IMG/VR virus record: IMGVR_UViG_3300049448_000018
Location: 1-21,324 of that record
Source of the DNA: a virus
Length of the DNA: 21,324 nt
Strand: one strand, 5' to 3'
Part shown: positions 14,712 through 21,324 of the stretch, in pieces
How the letters are laid out: each line of letters opens with the position of its first letter
How positions within the stretch are numbered: the first letter of the stretch is position 1
Translations under genes and position numbers: made by a program
The notes under the pieces: generated by a model
The model's input: the letters and a program-made list of their open reading frames with translations, nothing else
The model's database searches: none
Told to the model about the DNA's origin: nothing

Positions 14712-17700
14712 GAGGCTGATCCACGACGCGGGCGCATAGCCATTGCCGCTGCCATCAAATGCAAAGGAGCCAGCACTCGCAATAGACATAACCCACTTAA
14801 CTGAAGTACCGGGTATATGCTGACAATAGAAGTTCATAGATCCATAAGATGGATTACATATAGCGGGGTACTGAGTGTAGGATGTTGGCCCGGAGCCAAC
14901 TTCCAGACCAGTAACCTGTAACGCGTAAGGACCGCTTGCTTTGAAAGCATTAGCCGTAACAGTGCTGGAAAATCCAACAGTGGCATCATTGCGGTTAATA
15001 AAAAATGGGGTGTCTATGTAAACTCCAGCGTCATTGAAGCGGGACAGAGCAAAGTTAGAACCGGCGTTGCCGCCGCTTTCCGCTGTATTGTCGCCCATCG
15101 CCATGAACCAGCGATTAAATGCGCCGGTTTGCCCGACAACGAGGTTGGTTTTGGCGGACCCTGATTTAGCCAAGTAGAGGGCGGCGTCGCCAGTCGGGGG
15201 CGCGAGGGTTGCAATTCCGGCGGTGGTGACTATCGCGCCCGAAAAGTTGGCTTGTGCGGTCGAGCGGGCGATCTTGAACGCGGTGTCAAGCAATGTTCCG
15301 GCGTCGTTGCAGCGCGATATGATAAAATCAGACCCGCTACCGGCGCTTTCCGTCGTGCTGTCGCCTAGCTCCATGTTCCAGCGAGATAGGCCGTTGTTCA
15401 TGCCGGAGATGACATTGGTCTTGCCTGACCCGGCCTTGTTCATACGCAGGGCGGTGTGGCCGTAAGGCGCAACTTCAAAAGTGTTGGAAATCAGCGTCGC
15501 GCCGTTACCGTTCAGATAGGTGTAGCCGCCAGTGCGGAGTATCTGTAGCGGGGTGCCGAGGATCGCCCCGGCGTCAGACCAGTTGTTGATGGCGAAATCG
15601 CTGCCCTTGTCGCTGCCGCTTTCCGCCGTGGCGTTGCCGAGCGCCACGCCCCACCGGGCCGCGCCAGCTTTCTGGCCGTATATGACGTTGTTCTGGGTCG
15701 CGACCGGCTTGTTGAGAATCAGGATGGCGTCGGTCGCCGCTGGGCTGGTGATTGTTACCCCGGCGGATGTTATTGCTTTAGAAAAGGTGGCGACGCCGGT
15801 CGAGCGGATAATCTGGAAGGGCGTGTCGATGAACACCGCCGTGTCGCTATAGCGATTGATCAGGAAATCGGAGCCAGCGTTGCTGCCGCCCTCAGTGGTG
15901 CCGTTGCCCATTATCGTCAGCCAGCGCCGCGACCCGACAGTCTGCCCCTCAACGGCAGCTATAACCCCGGTGCTACCAGACGACTTGTTCAGCGTGAGAA
16001 TGGCGCTGGTGGCGCCCGAAGGAGCTATCGTGAAGGCGTTGTTGAAAGTGGAGCTACCAGCGGTGATGCCTGCCGGGAACGTGGCGTTTACGGAGAAGTT
16101 GGCGTGTCCATCGGTCCTGTAGATCGAGAGTGGGCGGTCGATAAAGTTGCCTGCATCATCGTAGCGGTCGAGCGAAAAGTCCGATCCGATGTTGGACGAA
16201 CCAGTTTCAGCGGTCGAATTGCCGAGGCTGAGATTCCACCTGTTGAAGGTGTTCGTCCTGCCGAGGAGCATATTGTTGAACGCGCCGGTAAACTTGCTCA
16301 TCGTGAGCGAAGGGCCACCCGCCGCACTATTGATCACTATGCTGTTGGCGAAGGTCGGGGAGATACTCATCACCACGCTGCTGCCAGCGAAAGTGCCGGT
16401 AGTGGCAATGCCGCCGAGGACGCCGCCATTGTTGTACTGGATCTGGTTGGCGGTGCCGCCAGCCGCAGCCGCGCCCGCTGCAACCGGACCCCACGTCGTG
16501 CCGTTCCAGCCCATCAGGTTGCCGGTGGCGGGCAGAGAAGCCGACAGCGGTCGGCCCTGAAGCTGCACGACCGTCGCCGCGATTGCCGCAGCGCCAGATC
16601 CGGTGACATCGCCAGAGAGGGTAATTGTCTGGTTGGCGGTCAAGTAGTTCTGTGACTTCACATAAGCCGTGGTCGCCAGCGTCGTGTTATTGGTGGCCGC
16701 CGCTTGCGTCACGCCGATGGTGCCTGTCGGCAGGCTGGGCGTGCCGGTGAAGACCTGAGAATTGACCAGCGCATAAGGCGTCAGCAGCGTCGTGAATCCA
16801 GCGCCCGACACCGTGCCGGTCGCCGTCAGGTTGGTGAAGGTGCCAGCCGCCGCCGTGGTCGCGCCGATGGTCATATTGTTGATGTTGCCGAGCGTCGCCG
16901 GATTGATGGTGACGGTGCCGGTGCCGGTCGGCGACAGGGTCACGCTGGCGTTGGCTGGCGAGGCCGTCAGCGCGCCCGTGAATGTCGCTGTGCTGGTGGC
17001 GCTCAAAGTGGTGAAAGCGCCCGTGCTGGGCGTCGTGGCCCCAATGGGCGTGCTGTTGATCGACGTGGCGACCAAGGTGGTGAAAGCGCCGGTGCTGGGC
17101 GTGGTCGCGCCCACCGACATATTGTTGATCGTGCCGAGCGTCGCCGGGGCGATAGTGACAACGCCAGTGCCGGTCGGCGAAAGAACGACGTTGGCGCTGG
17201 CTGGCGAGGCCGTCAGCGAGCCTGTGAAGGTCGCCGCGCCGTTGGCCGCCAGCGTGGTGAAAGCGCCGCTGCTGCGCGTCGTGGCGCCGATAGGCGTGCC
17301 ATCTATCGCTCCTCCGGTGATGGCGACGGCATTGGCGTTCTGGGTGGACATCGTGCCAAGGGACGCGGTAGTCGCGTAGCCCTGCGCCTTGACGAAAGCC
17401 GTGGTCGCCAGTTTTGTGGTGCTGTCGGCCGTCGCCTGCGTGATGCCGGTCGTGCCGGTGGGCAGGCTGGGCGTGCCGGTGAAAGCCTGAGAATCGATCT
17501 TGGCGTAGGTCGAGAGCAGCGTCGTGAATCCGGCGCCGGAAACCGTGCCGGACGCGGTCAGGTTGGTGAAAGTGCCAGCCGCAGGCGTGGTTGCGCCAAT
17601 GGTCACATTGTTCATCGCGCCGAGCGTTGCCGGATTGATGGTGACTGTGCCGGACGTGGTGAAATTGGCGCTGGTGGTGGCGCTCAATGTGGTGAAGGCG

Positions 17701-18233
17701 CCCGTGCTCGCCGTGGTCGCGCCGACCGTCGTGCCGTTGATCGCGCCGCCCGTGATCGCGACGCTGTTGGCGTTTTGGGTCGCCATTGTGCCTAGGTTCT
17801 GGGCCGTATTGGAGGCGGCGACAAAGGCGGTGGTGGCGATCTTGGCAGAGCTATCGCCCGGCGCCTGCGTGACGGCGGCGGTCCCGGTTGGCAGAGACGG
17901 CGTGCCGGTGAATATCTGCGAGTCGATCTTGGCGTAGGGGACCAGCGTGGCGGTGACTTGCGCCGCCGTCTGATATCCCGCCGGGTTGCTGGCGGCATAG
18001 CGCGAGGTGTCGGACGGGTGAACATGGTCGCCGCGCGCGTAATTTATGCTGCCGCCCGCATTCGCCGTTCCATCCATTGACGGCAGAACGTCGGAGGCGA
18101 GAGGAAGAGTGAACAGGTCAAGCATCTGCGATGTCGATGCGCGCACCGAGACGCCATCCTGCACGACTTCGATCTGCTCTTGGCCTGACAAGGAAGACGC
18201 GGCGGGAAGGTTTGGGATCTGGACATCGCTCAC
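14358..18233 (-). CDS. 1291-aa repetitive tail fibre with C-terminal S74 chaperone
   Basis: The start is GTG 18233, overlapping the previous stop as GTGA, with GAGGAGA at 18241-18247. The longer in-frame start at 18293 would read through the upstream gene and breaks the match with its paralogues. Residues 1-37 ([20 protein letters not shown]) are the shared fibre-start module. Residues about 100-560 are beta-strand repeats ([44 protein letters not shown]), probably a trimeric shaft. Five ~90-residue modules with RW, ESG, GS-F and DAG landmarks follow. An AT-richer tip (about 14770-15000) precedes the S74 domain at S1175 ([20 protein letters not shown], then [16 protein letters not shown] and a coiled-coil end). 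S74 normally folds the trimer and then cuts itself off. It is a long receptor-binding fibre; the receptor is unknown. Confidence 0.88.
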   Translation of the reverse strand: MSDVQIPNLPAASSLSGQEQIEVVQDGVSVRASTSQMLDLFTLPLASDVLPSMDGTANAGGSINYARGDHVHPSDTSRYAASNPAGYQTAAQVTATLVPYAKIDSQIFTGTPSLPTGTAAVTQAPGDSSAKIATTAFVAASNTAQNLGTMATQNANSVAITGGAINGTTVGATTASTGAFTTLSATTSANFTTSGTVTINPATLGAMNNVTIGATTPAAGTFTNLTASGTVSGAGFTTLLSTYAKIDSQAFTGTPSLPTGTTGITQATADSTTKLATTAFVKAQGYATTASLGTMSTQNANAVAITGGAIDGTPIGATTRSSGAFTTLAANGAATFTGSLTASPASANVVLSPTGTGVVTIAPATLGTINNMSVGATTPSTGAFTTLVATSINSTPIGATTPSTGAFTTLSATSTATFTGALTASPANASVTLSPTGTGTVTINPATLGNINNMTIGATTAAAGTFTNLTATGTVSGAGFTTLLTPYALVNSQVFTGTPSLPTGTIGVTQAAATNNTTLATTAYVKSQNYLTANQTITLSGDVTGSGAAAIAATVVQLQGRPLSASLPATGNLMGWNGTTWGPVAAGAAAAGGTANQIQYNNGGVLGGIATTGTFAGSSVVMSISPTFANSIVINSAAGGPSLTMSKFTGAFNNMLLGRTNTFNRWNLSLGNSTAETGSSNIGSDFSLDRYDDAGNFIDRPLSIYRTDGHANFSVNATFPAGITAGSSTFNNAFTIAPSGATSAILTLNKSSGSTGVIAAVEGQTVGSRRWLTIMGNGTTEGGSNAGSDFLINRYSDTAVFIDTPFQIIRSTGVATFSKAITSAGVTITSPAATDAILILNKPVATQNNVIYGQKAGAARWGVALGNATAESGSDKGSDFAINNWSDAGAILGTPLQILRTGGYTYLNGNGATLISNTFEVAPYGHTALRMNKAGSGKTNVISGMNNGLSRWNMELGDSTTESAGSGSDFIISRCNDAGTLLDTAFKIARSTAQANFSGAIVTTAGIATLAPPTGDAALYLAKSGSAKTNLVVGQTGAFNRWFMAMGDNTAESGGNAGSNFALSRFNDAGVYIDTPFFINRNDATVGFSSTVTANAFKASGPYALQVTGLEVGSGPTSYTQYPAICNPSYGSMNFYCQHIPGTSVKWVMSIASAGSFAFDGSGNGYAPASWISLSDLRVKTDIKEIKSALEKIGKLTGCTYERTDLHNLDGTRSMHAGLIAQDIQAVLPEAVFEDKTPDGKIFGEDEPGRLSYATNGVVALLVNAVKELTARVEALEAAAAPAPAKTRRSR
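14967..16319 (-). repeat. Five ~90-residue fibre modules (RW / ESG / GS-F / DAG type)
   Basis: The invariant Trp codons lie at 16236, 15921, 15651, 15378 and 15108, giving spacings of 105, 90, 91 and 90 codons. Each module reads roughly: L-x-K, N-x-x-x-G, about 6 residues, R-W, L/M-G-x-x-T-x-E-S/G-G, G-S-x-F, R-x-x-D-A-G, I-D-x-P, I-x-R. They diverge at DNA level, so the array is not a very recent duplication. A sixth copy lies in the 617-aa fibre gene. Confidence 0.9.
16781..17650 (-). repeat. Pair of long imperfect direct repeats in the fibre shaft
   Basis: About 130 bp beginning near 16786 (agcgtcgtgaatcc, then ggtcaggttggtgaa-type sequence through gccggattgatggtgac) recurs near 17517-17650, about 730 bp away, with scattered changes. 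The repeats encode [25 protein letters not shown] and [13 protein letters not shown] in both copies, part of the beta-strand shaft. Homologous recombination between them would shorten the fibre. Confidence 0.75.
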
Positions 18234-18940
18234 GCTTGTATCTCCTCGATCACGAGGCAACTCTGGACTAGGTGCGGCACATTGACAATGCAATCAGCGC
18301 CGCTCTCAGCCGTGCCGACGCAGAAAGAGAACATCTGCGGCGTCATGACGGTCGGGATGATTTCATAGTCGAACAGCAGCGGCGCGTCAGCGAAGGCGCG
18401 CGCGACGCTCACCACCTTTGTTCCGTTCAGGAACAAGCCGCCATTGATGACGCAGTCGGTGTTTGTGCCGCTGCACCAGATCTTGGCCCGCAGCCGCAAC
18501 CGGTTGCCAATGGCCGACACGGCAGGCGCGAGCATCAGTTGCGGGTAGAAATTTTTCTTCTGGTAATCGGAGCCCAAAAAATAGCGCTCCTTGAACAAAT
18601 GCCGATTGCTGTCGTAGACCGACCATGAGCGGATCACGGCGCCGGAGGCCGGAATGAAAGTTGGCCCCGGAGGGCCAGCGACGCCCTGCGGGCCGGGGCC
18701 GCCGGGCGGCCCGTGTGGACCTAGCGGGCCGGGTGGTCCTGCCGGTCCTGTGCCTCCCTGCGGGCCTTCCCGGCCGTCCAGAAGGATAACCCCCGGAAGA
18801 GGGCCGTTGGCTTCAAGCAGCCTTTTGCTGAAATGCTTGACTGTGGCGCGGTGAAGGGTTCCGGCCTGAACCACCTCGATGAATTCGTCGCCAGACAGGG
18901 AAGTGGCGACCGGGAGGTTGAGGATGTCGGCGGCGCTCAT
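18230..18940 (-). CDS. Collagen-like fibre/tip protein, 236 aa
   Basis: ATG 18940 lies one base after the upstream stop, and GGAG about 7 nt ahead favours it over the in-frame ATG 18955. Residues 1-37 ([20 protein letters not shown], then [17 protein letters not shown]) are a diverged copy of the start module of the two flanking fibres. Residues 56-94 are 13 Gly-X-Y triplets forming a collagen-like trimer stalk. Residues 95-236 form a compact, probably beta-sandwich head with Cys residues and segments [34 protein letters not shown] and a final CLVIEEI. The layout of anchor, stalk and globular head suits a short accessory fibre or host-binding spike. The gene overlaps the following one by GTGA. 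The head's target is unknown, and I do not recognise its family beyond general similarity to phage capsid/tail appendage heads. Confidence 0.85.
   Translation of the reverse strand: MSAADILNLPVATSLSGDEFIEVVQAGTLHRATVKHFSKRLLEANGPLPGVILLDGREGPQGGTGPAGPPGPLGPHGPPGGPGPQGVAGPPGPTFIPASGAVIRSWSVYDSNRHLFKERYFLGSDYQKKNFYPQLMLAPAVSAIGNRLRLRAKIWCSGTNTDCVINGGLFLNGTKVVSVARAFADAPLLFDYEIIPTVMTPQMFSFCVGTAESGADCIVNVPHLVQSCLVIEEIQA
18241..18247 (-). promoter_or_regulatory. Shine-Dalgarno that fixes the GTG start of the 1291-aa fibre
   Basis: GAGGAGA lies 7 nt before GTG 18233, inside the last codons of the collagen-like gene. It supports the GTG in the GTGA overlap instead of the in-frame codon at 18293. Confidence 0.75.
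18659..18775 (-). repeat. Collagen-like Gly-X-Y stalk, 13 triplets
   Basis: Residues 56-94 of the 236-aa protein are uninterrupted Gly-X-Y triplets, Pro-rich in X (PQ, GT, PA, PP, PL, PH). Phage collagen-like stalks trimerise without hydroxyproline. Confidence 0.9.
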
Positions 18941-18941
18941 G

Positions 18942-20795
18942 TCAAAGCTCCGCATTGGCTGTGTAAGTGAAGTTGAACGCTACGCCGCCCACTATGTTAG
19001 AAGTGGATTGTAGGGAAAAACCCGTGGCCGTGACGCCAGCATAGGTGACAGAAGCCCAGCCGGTCCCACCATTCGGACTGACGGCAACCAAAGGGGATGC
19101 GCGCATGGACGCCACGAAGTTGAGCGGAGTGTACAGCGCGTTTCCGCTTATTGGGCTGTATTGAGAGCAAACGCCACTGCCACCTTGGAAGTACCGCTGG
19201 CACATCCGCACCTCTGTATCGAATGGCCTTCTATCAAACGCCGTCGCCGCCGACCCCTGCTCAATCTGAACGCCCGTGATCCTGAACTTCGCGGCTGCGG
19301 TCGCCACCACGTTGACGGAACCGGATGCCGCGACGTAGTTGCTGTTTGCCCAGAAGCCCGCCGGACCTTGGTACGTCGCCCCGCTGCCTAGATTGATCAC
19401 AGCTGAAGCCGCAGCGCCGTTGGTGAACCCCTGCCATGTCGAGCCGGTATCCCCTGCGATAGGGACAATAATCTTCGTCCACGTATTAGCTAGTGGCACC
19501 GAAAACGAGAACGGGTAGGATCTGGAGGCGTTGTCGTTCCTGAGCGACCCAGAATGTGTGCCGGTGACGGTGGTGTTGACCCAAAAAGAGAACGCTACCG
19601 GCTTCGCGCCGGACAAGCCAAAGCCGAGATCGTACCAGTTAACTCCCTCTATGGTTTGGACAATACTGAAATAGTCGGCAGTAAGAGGCGTGTATGCAGA
19701 GAGCACTGTCAGTTCCATGTAGGTTTGGAACTCACCGCCAATCAAAGCGAGGCCGCTGTTGTTTATTGATGCCGAGGAAAACTTGCTGGCTTGAGAGCAA
19801 GAATACACCCATCTGTCGGCTACAAAGGTGCTGTTCGTGGGGGTCTTCGTGCTGTAGTTATTCCATTGATCAATTTTGAACTCGCCGTTGATCAGCCTGT
19901 TGCGCATGTCCAAACCGGGCGCATTGATCGGCTGCGCGAACGTCGTCTGCCCGGTGGCGCGGTTGACTGAAATCGGGTTGTCGATGACGCCGCCAGCATC
20001 GGTATAGCGCGTGAGGGCGAAATTAGACCCGGTGTTGGAGCCTGATTCCGTCGTGGAGTCGCCAAGAACCGTGCTCCAGCGCGCATTGCTGTTCGAAAGG
20101 CCTGTCACCAGATTGCTGAACGCGCCCGTGGACTTGGCGAGAAAAAACACGGCGTTGGCGGAGGCGCTGCTGACGGTGGCGGGCGTCCCAAAATTCACGC
20201 TTGTCGCTCCCGTGGATCCGACAGGCTGGCCCGTTCCGTTCTGGGTCACGCCAGCCAGAGAGCCGGAACTATTAACCTGAATCTGCCCGTTGGTGCCGCC
20301 AGCCGCCGTCGATGCCGAAGGGGGAGCCCACGCGCCGTCCGCACGCATGAAGTTGGCGGTGCCGCCGCCTGACGCAGGGACCACGCCAGCCGCGCCGCTG
20401 GTGAACACAGGGAGCGTCAGCGCCGTGGCGTAAGGGCCGAAATTCACGCCGCCGGTCTTGGTGACCGTGATGACGCCGGTCGAAGCGACCAGCGTGCCAT
20501 CGCCGCTCATCGTAAATCCGGCGAAAGTGCCAGCATTGTTGTATTGGACCTGACCAGCCGTTCCGCCGGGATTGCCTGCGGCGCCCGGCGTGCCTTGCGG
20601 TCCTGTCGGCCCCGTTGGTCCTGTCGGCCCTATTGGCCCTGTCGGACCCGGCGGCCCCGGAGGCCCAGCGGAAGTCAGATCGGCCATCTGGCTGGTAGTG
20701 GCGCGCATCGAGACGCCGCCTTGCACGATTTCGAGCGATTCATTGCCGGAAAGCGACAAGGCGACGGGGAGGTTGGGGATCTGGACGTTTGCCAT
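18942..20795 (-). CDS. 617-aa collagen-like tail fibre with receptor-binding-type C-terminus
   Basis: ATG 20795 overlaps the preceding TAA by one base (TAATG); the upstream ribosome-binding site is weak, so coupling is likely. Residues 1-37 ([20 protein letters not shown], then [14 protein letters not shown]) form the shared start module. Residues 44-79 are 12 Gly-X-Y triplets. Residues about 80-200 are shaft sequences ([45 protein letters not shown]). Residues about 205-288 hold one copy of the 90-residue RW/ESG/DAG module, which is present five times in the 1291-aa fibre. Residues 295-617 start with [15 protein letters not shown] and include FVADRWVYS, a jelly-roll-like middle and [20 protein letters not shown], a pattern I know from C-terminal domains of phage tail fibres. 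There is no S74 domain here. It is probably a receptor-binding fibre; the AT-richer 3' part suggests exchange. Confidence 0.88.
   Translation of the reverse strand: MANVQIPNLPVALSLSGNESLEIVQGGVSMRATTSQMADLTSAGPPGPPGPTGPIGPTGPTGPTGPQGTPGAAGNPGGTAGQVQYNNAGTFAGFTMSGDGTLVASTGVITVTKTGGVNFGPYATALTLPVFTSGAAGVVPASGGGTANFMRADGAWAPPSASTAAGGTNGQIQVNSSGSLAGVTQNGTGQPVGSTGATSVNFGTPATVSSASANAVFFLAKSTGAFSNLVTGLSNSNARWSTVLGDSTTESGSNTGSNFALTRYTDAGGVIDNPISVNRATGQTTFAQPINAPGLDMRNRLINGEFKIDQWNNYSTKTPTNSTFVADRWVYSCSQASKFSSASINNSGLALIGGEFQTYMELTVLSAYTPLTADYFSIVQTIEGVNWYDLGFGLSGAKPVAFSFWVNTTVTGTHSGSLRNDNASRSYPFSFSVPLANTWTKIIVPIAGDTGSTWQGFTNGAAASAVINLGSGATYQGPAGFWANSNYVAASGSVNVVATAAAKFRITGVQIEQGSAATAFDRRPFDTEVRMCQRYFQGGSGVCSQYSPISGNALYTPLNFVASMRASPLVAVSPNGGTGWASVTYAGVTATGFSLQSTSNIVGGVAFNFTYTANAEL
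19932..20183 (-). repeat. Single copy of the ~90-residue fibre module in the 617-aa gene
   Basis: Residues about 205-288: [65 protein letters not shown]. It has the same landmarks in the same order as the five modules at 14967-16319; the Trp codon is at 20076-20078. Confidence 0.9.
20559..20666 (-). repeat. Collagen-like Gly-X-Y stalk, 12 triplets
   Basis: Residues 44-79 of the 617-aa fibre are [15 protein letters not shown] (three more GPT/GPQ units), GTP, GAA, GNP and GGT. The GPT units are nearly identical at DNA level, so triplet number may vary between relatives. Confidence 0.9.
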
Positions 20796-21298
20796 TATTT
20801 GAGCGGCCCCGTGTTTGGAACATCCACATTGTCGTAGGGCAGGCCCGGATCGCTGTTGCCCGGCGCATTCGGATCGGTGCCGGGACGCTGATTCAGGCCG
20901 CCCGGCGGCTCGCCGGTCTGCTGCGTGACGCGGGTGTCGTCAACTTGCGTGGTGCGGGTCGGCCCGCCGGGGATCGGAATGCCGGTGCGCTTATCGACCG
21001 TGTTGTAGCCGCTGGCCTGCCGGGCGTTCCTTTCCGCCAGTCGATAATCCTGCACGCGCGGGTTCATGATCGGCATCGGGTCGGCCGGAACGACAATGGC
21101 GCGCAATTGCTGCTGGGGGTCGTCGAGGCAGGCGTGGCAGACCAGCAGGCGCTTGTTGATCAGCGCCGCGCCTGCCCAGTCCATCTGCCACTGGAGATCG
21201 ACGTGGTTGAAGACGCCGCCGCAACGGTCGCACACCGCAGCCGCCTGCGGATTTTTTGAACTGATCTTGGCTCTGCCGAGCTTTGACGCGTAGCCCAC
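20795..21298 (-). CDS. Conserved phage protein with two CxxC pairs (zinc-ribbon-like), 167 aa
   Basis: The start is GTG 21298 with GAGGA about 9 nt upstream; no ATG lies nearby. The last 26 bases of the window hold that site and two stop codons in other frames (21309-21311, 21302-21304), so an upstream gene probably ends there. Residues 21-60 contain [20 protein letters not shown] and [20 protein letters not shown], with C23/C26 and C54/C57 as a likely zinc ligand set. [16 protein letters not shown] follows. I recognise this 'CDRCG.r..h.DL.wq.dW...l' layout from small proteins common in phage structural regions, with no assigned function known to me. The C-terminal 60 residues are Pro/Gly/Asp-rich and probably disordered. 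It may be a virion or assembly protein linking the head region to the fibre genes. Confidence 0.85.
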   Translation of the reverse strand: MGYASKLGRAKISSKNPQAAAVCDRCGGVFNHVDLQWQMDWAGAALINKRLLVCHACLDDPQQQLRAIVVPADPMPIMNPRVQDYRLAERNARQASGYNTVDKRTGIPIPGGPTRTTQVDDTRVTQQTGEPPGGLNQRPGTDPNAPGNSDPGLPYDNVDVPNTGPLK

Positions 21299-21324
21299 GG
21301 CTCAATCCTCACCTGTAATAGCCA

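Noticed and set aside
16704-17795. Long plus-strand open frame of 363 codons opposite the fibre gene
   Set aside because: The product is Arg/Gly-rich low-complexity sequence mirroring the repeats of the fibre on the other strand, without a plausible ribosome-binding site; it follows from codon bias in GC-rich repeats.
18234-18293. Longer start of the 1291-aa fibre at 18293
   Set aside because: The GTG at 18233 gives the same N-terminal module as the two neighbouring fibres and has GAGGAGA upstream.
1-21324. Diversity-generating retroelement targeting a fibre or collar gene
   Set aside because: No reverse transcriptase and no template/variable repeat pair with adenine-specific changes is visible; the fibre repeats are ordinary diverged modules.
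1-21324. tRNA, rRNA, CRISPR array, insertion sequence or integration site
   Set aside because: No cloverleaf-like sequence, regular spacer array, transposase or terminal inverted repeats was seen; coding sequence fills nearly the whole window.

Overview
The window is a continuous stretch of the virion-structure and lysis region of a tailed phage or prophage. Every gene I can support lies on the minus strand, so transcription runs from high to low coordinates. I see no host chromosomal genes, RNA genes, CRISPR array, insertion sequence or integration site. The DNA is GC-rich, with clearly AT-richer patches inside fibre genes and at two gene ends. Several proteins of unknown function resemble families I know from short-tailed phages of Alphaproteobacteria (Rhizobiales type). 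The host assignment is an inference from memory of those families and cannot be proved from this window. The head-tail adaptor, the P22 gp10-like nozzle protein and the large ejection-type proteins favour a podovirus-like (short-tail) virion. No tape measure, sheath or baseplate gene is visible.

Layout in transcription order (right to left). A GTG-started 167-aa protein with two CxxC pairs (21298-20795) is followed by three consecutive fibre or tip genes: a 617-aa collagen-like fibre (20795-18942), a 236-aa collagen-like protein (18940-18230) and a 1291-aa repetitive fibre ending in an S74 intramolecular chaperone (18233-14358). All three begin with a related segment of about 37 residues, probably a common attachment module. 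The lysis pair comes next: a GH19-type endolysin (14361-13759) and a small holin-like protein (13778-13557). Then come a putative head-tail adaptor (13555-12770), a gp10/nozzle-like protein of 707 aa (12768-10645), a 31-aa single-membrane-helix peptide (10658-10563) and two conserved phage proteins of unknown role (10559-10176 and 10176-9484).

The only real intergenic gap (9361-9483) carries a hairpin at the stop codon and a degenerate 20-bp tandem repeat. Beyond it are a GNAT acetyltransferase (9360-8869), a giant 1931-aa multidomain protein with an internal S74 domain and a lytic transglycosylase-like domain (8863-3068), an 800-aa ejection-type protein (3065-663) and a tail-collar fibre protein cut by the window edge (651-1).

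The genes are packed with 1- to 20-nt overlaps or gaps of a few nucleotides, and several have strong ribosome-binding sites inside the preceding gene. This suggests one or two polycistronic, translationally coupled units. Together they would build the tail (adaptor, nozzle, fibres), supply proteins that enter the cell with DNA (the 1931-aa and 800-aa proteins, one with a wall-cutting domain), and lyse the host at the end of infection. The most unusual items are the S74 autoprotease-like domain embedded in the giant virion protein, the shared N-terminal module and shared 90-residue repeats among neighbouring fibre genes, a 31-aa membrane peptide, and the 20-bp repeats in the single gap.
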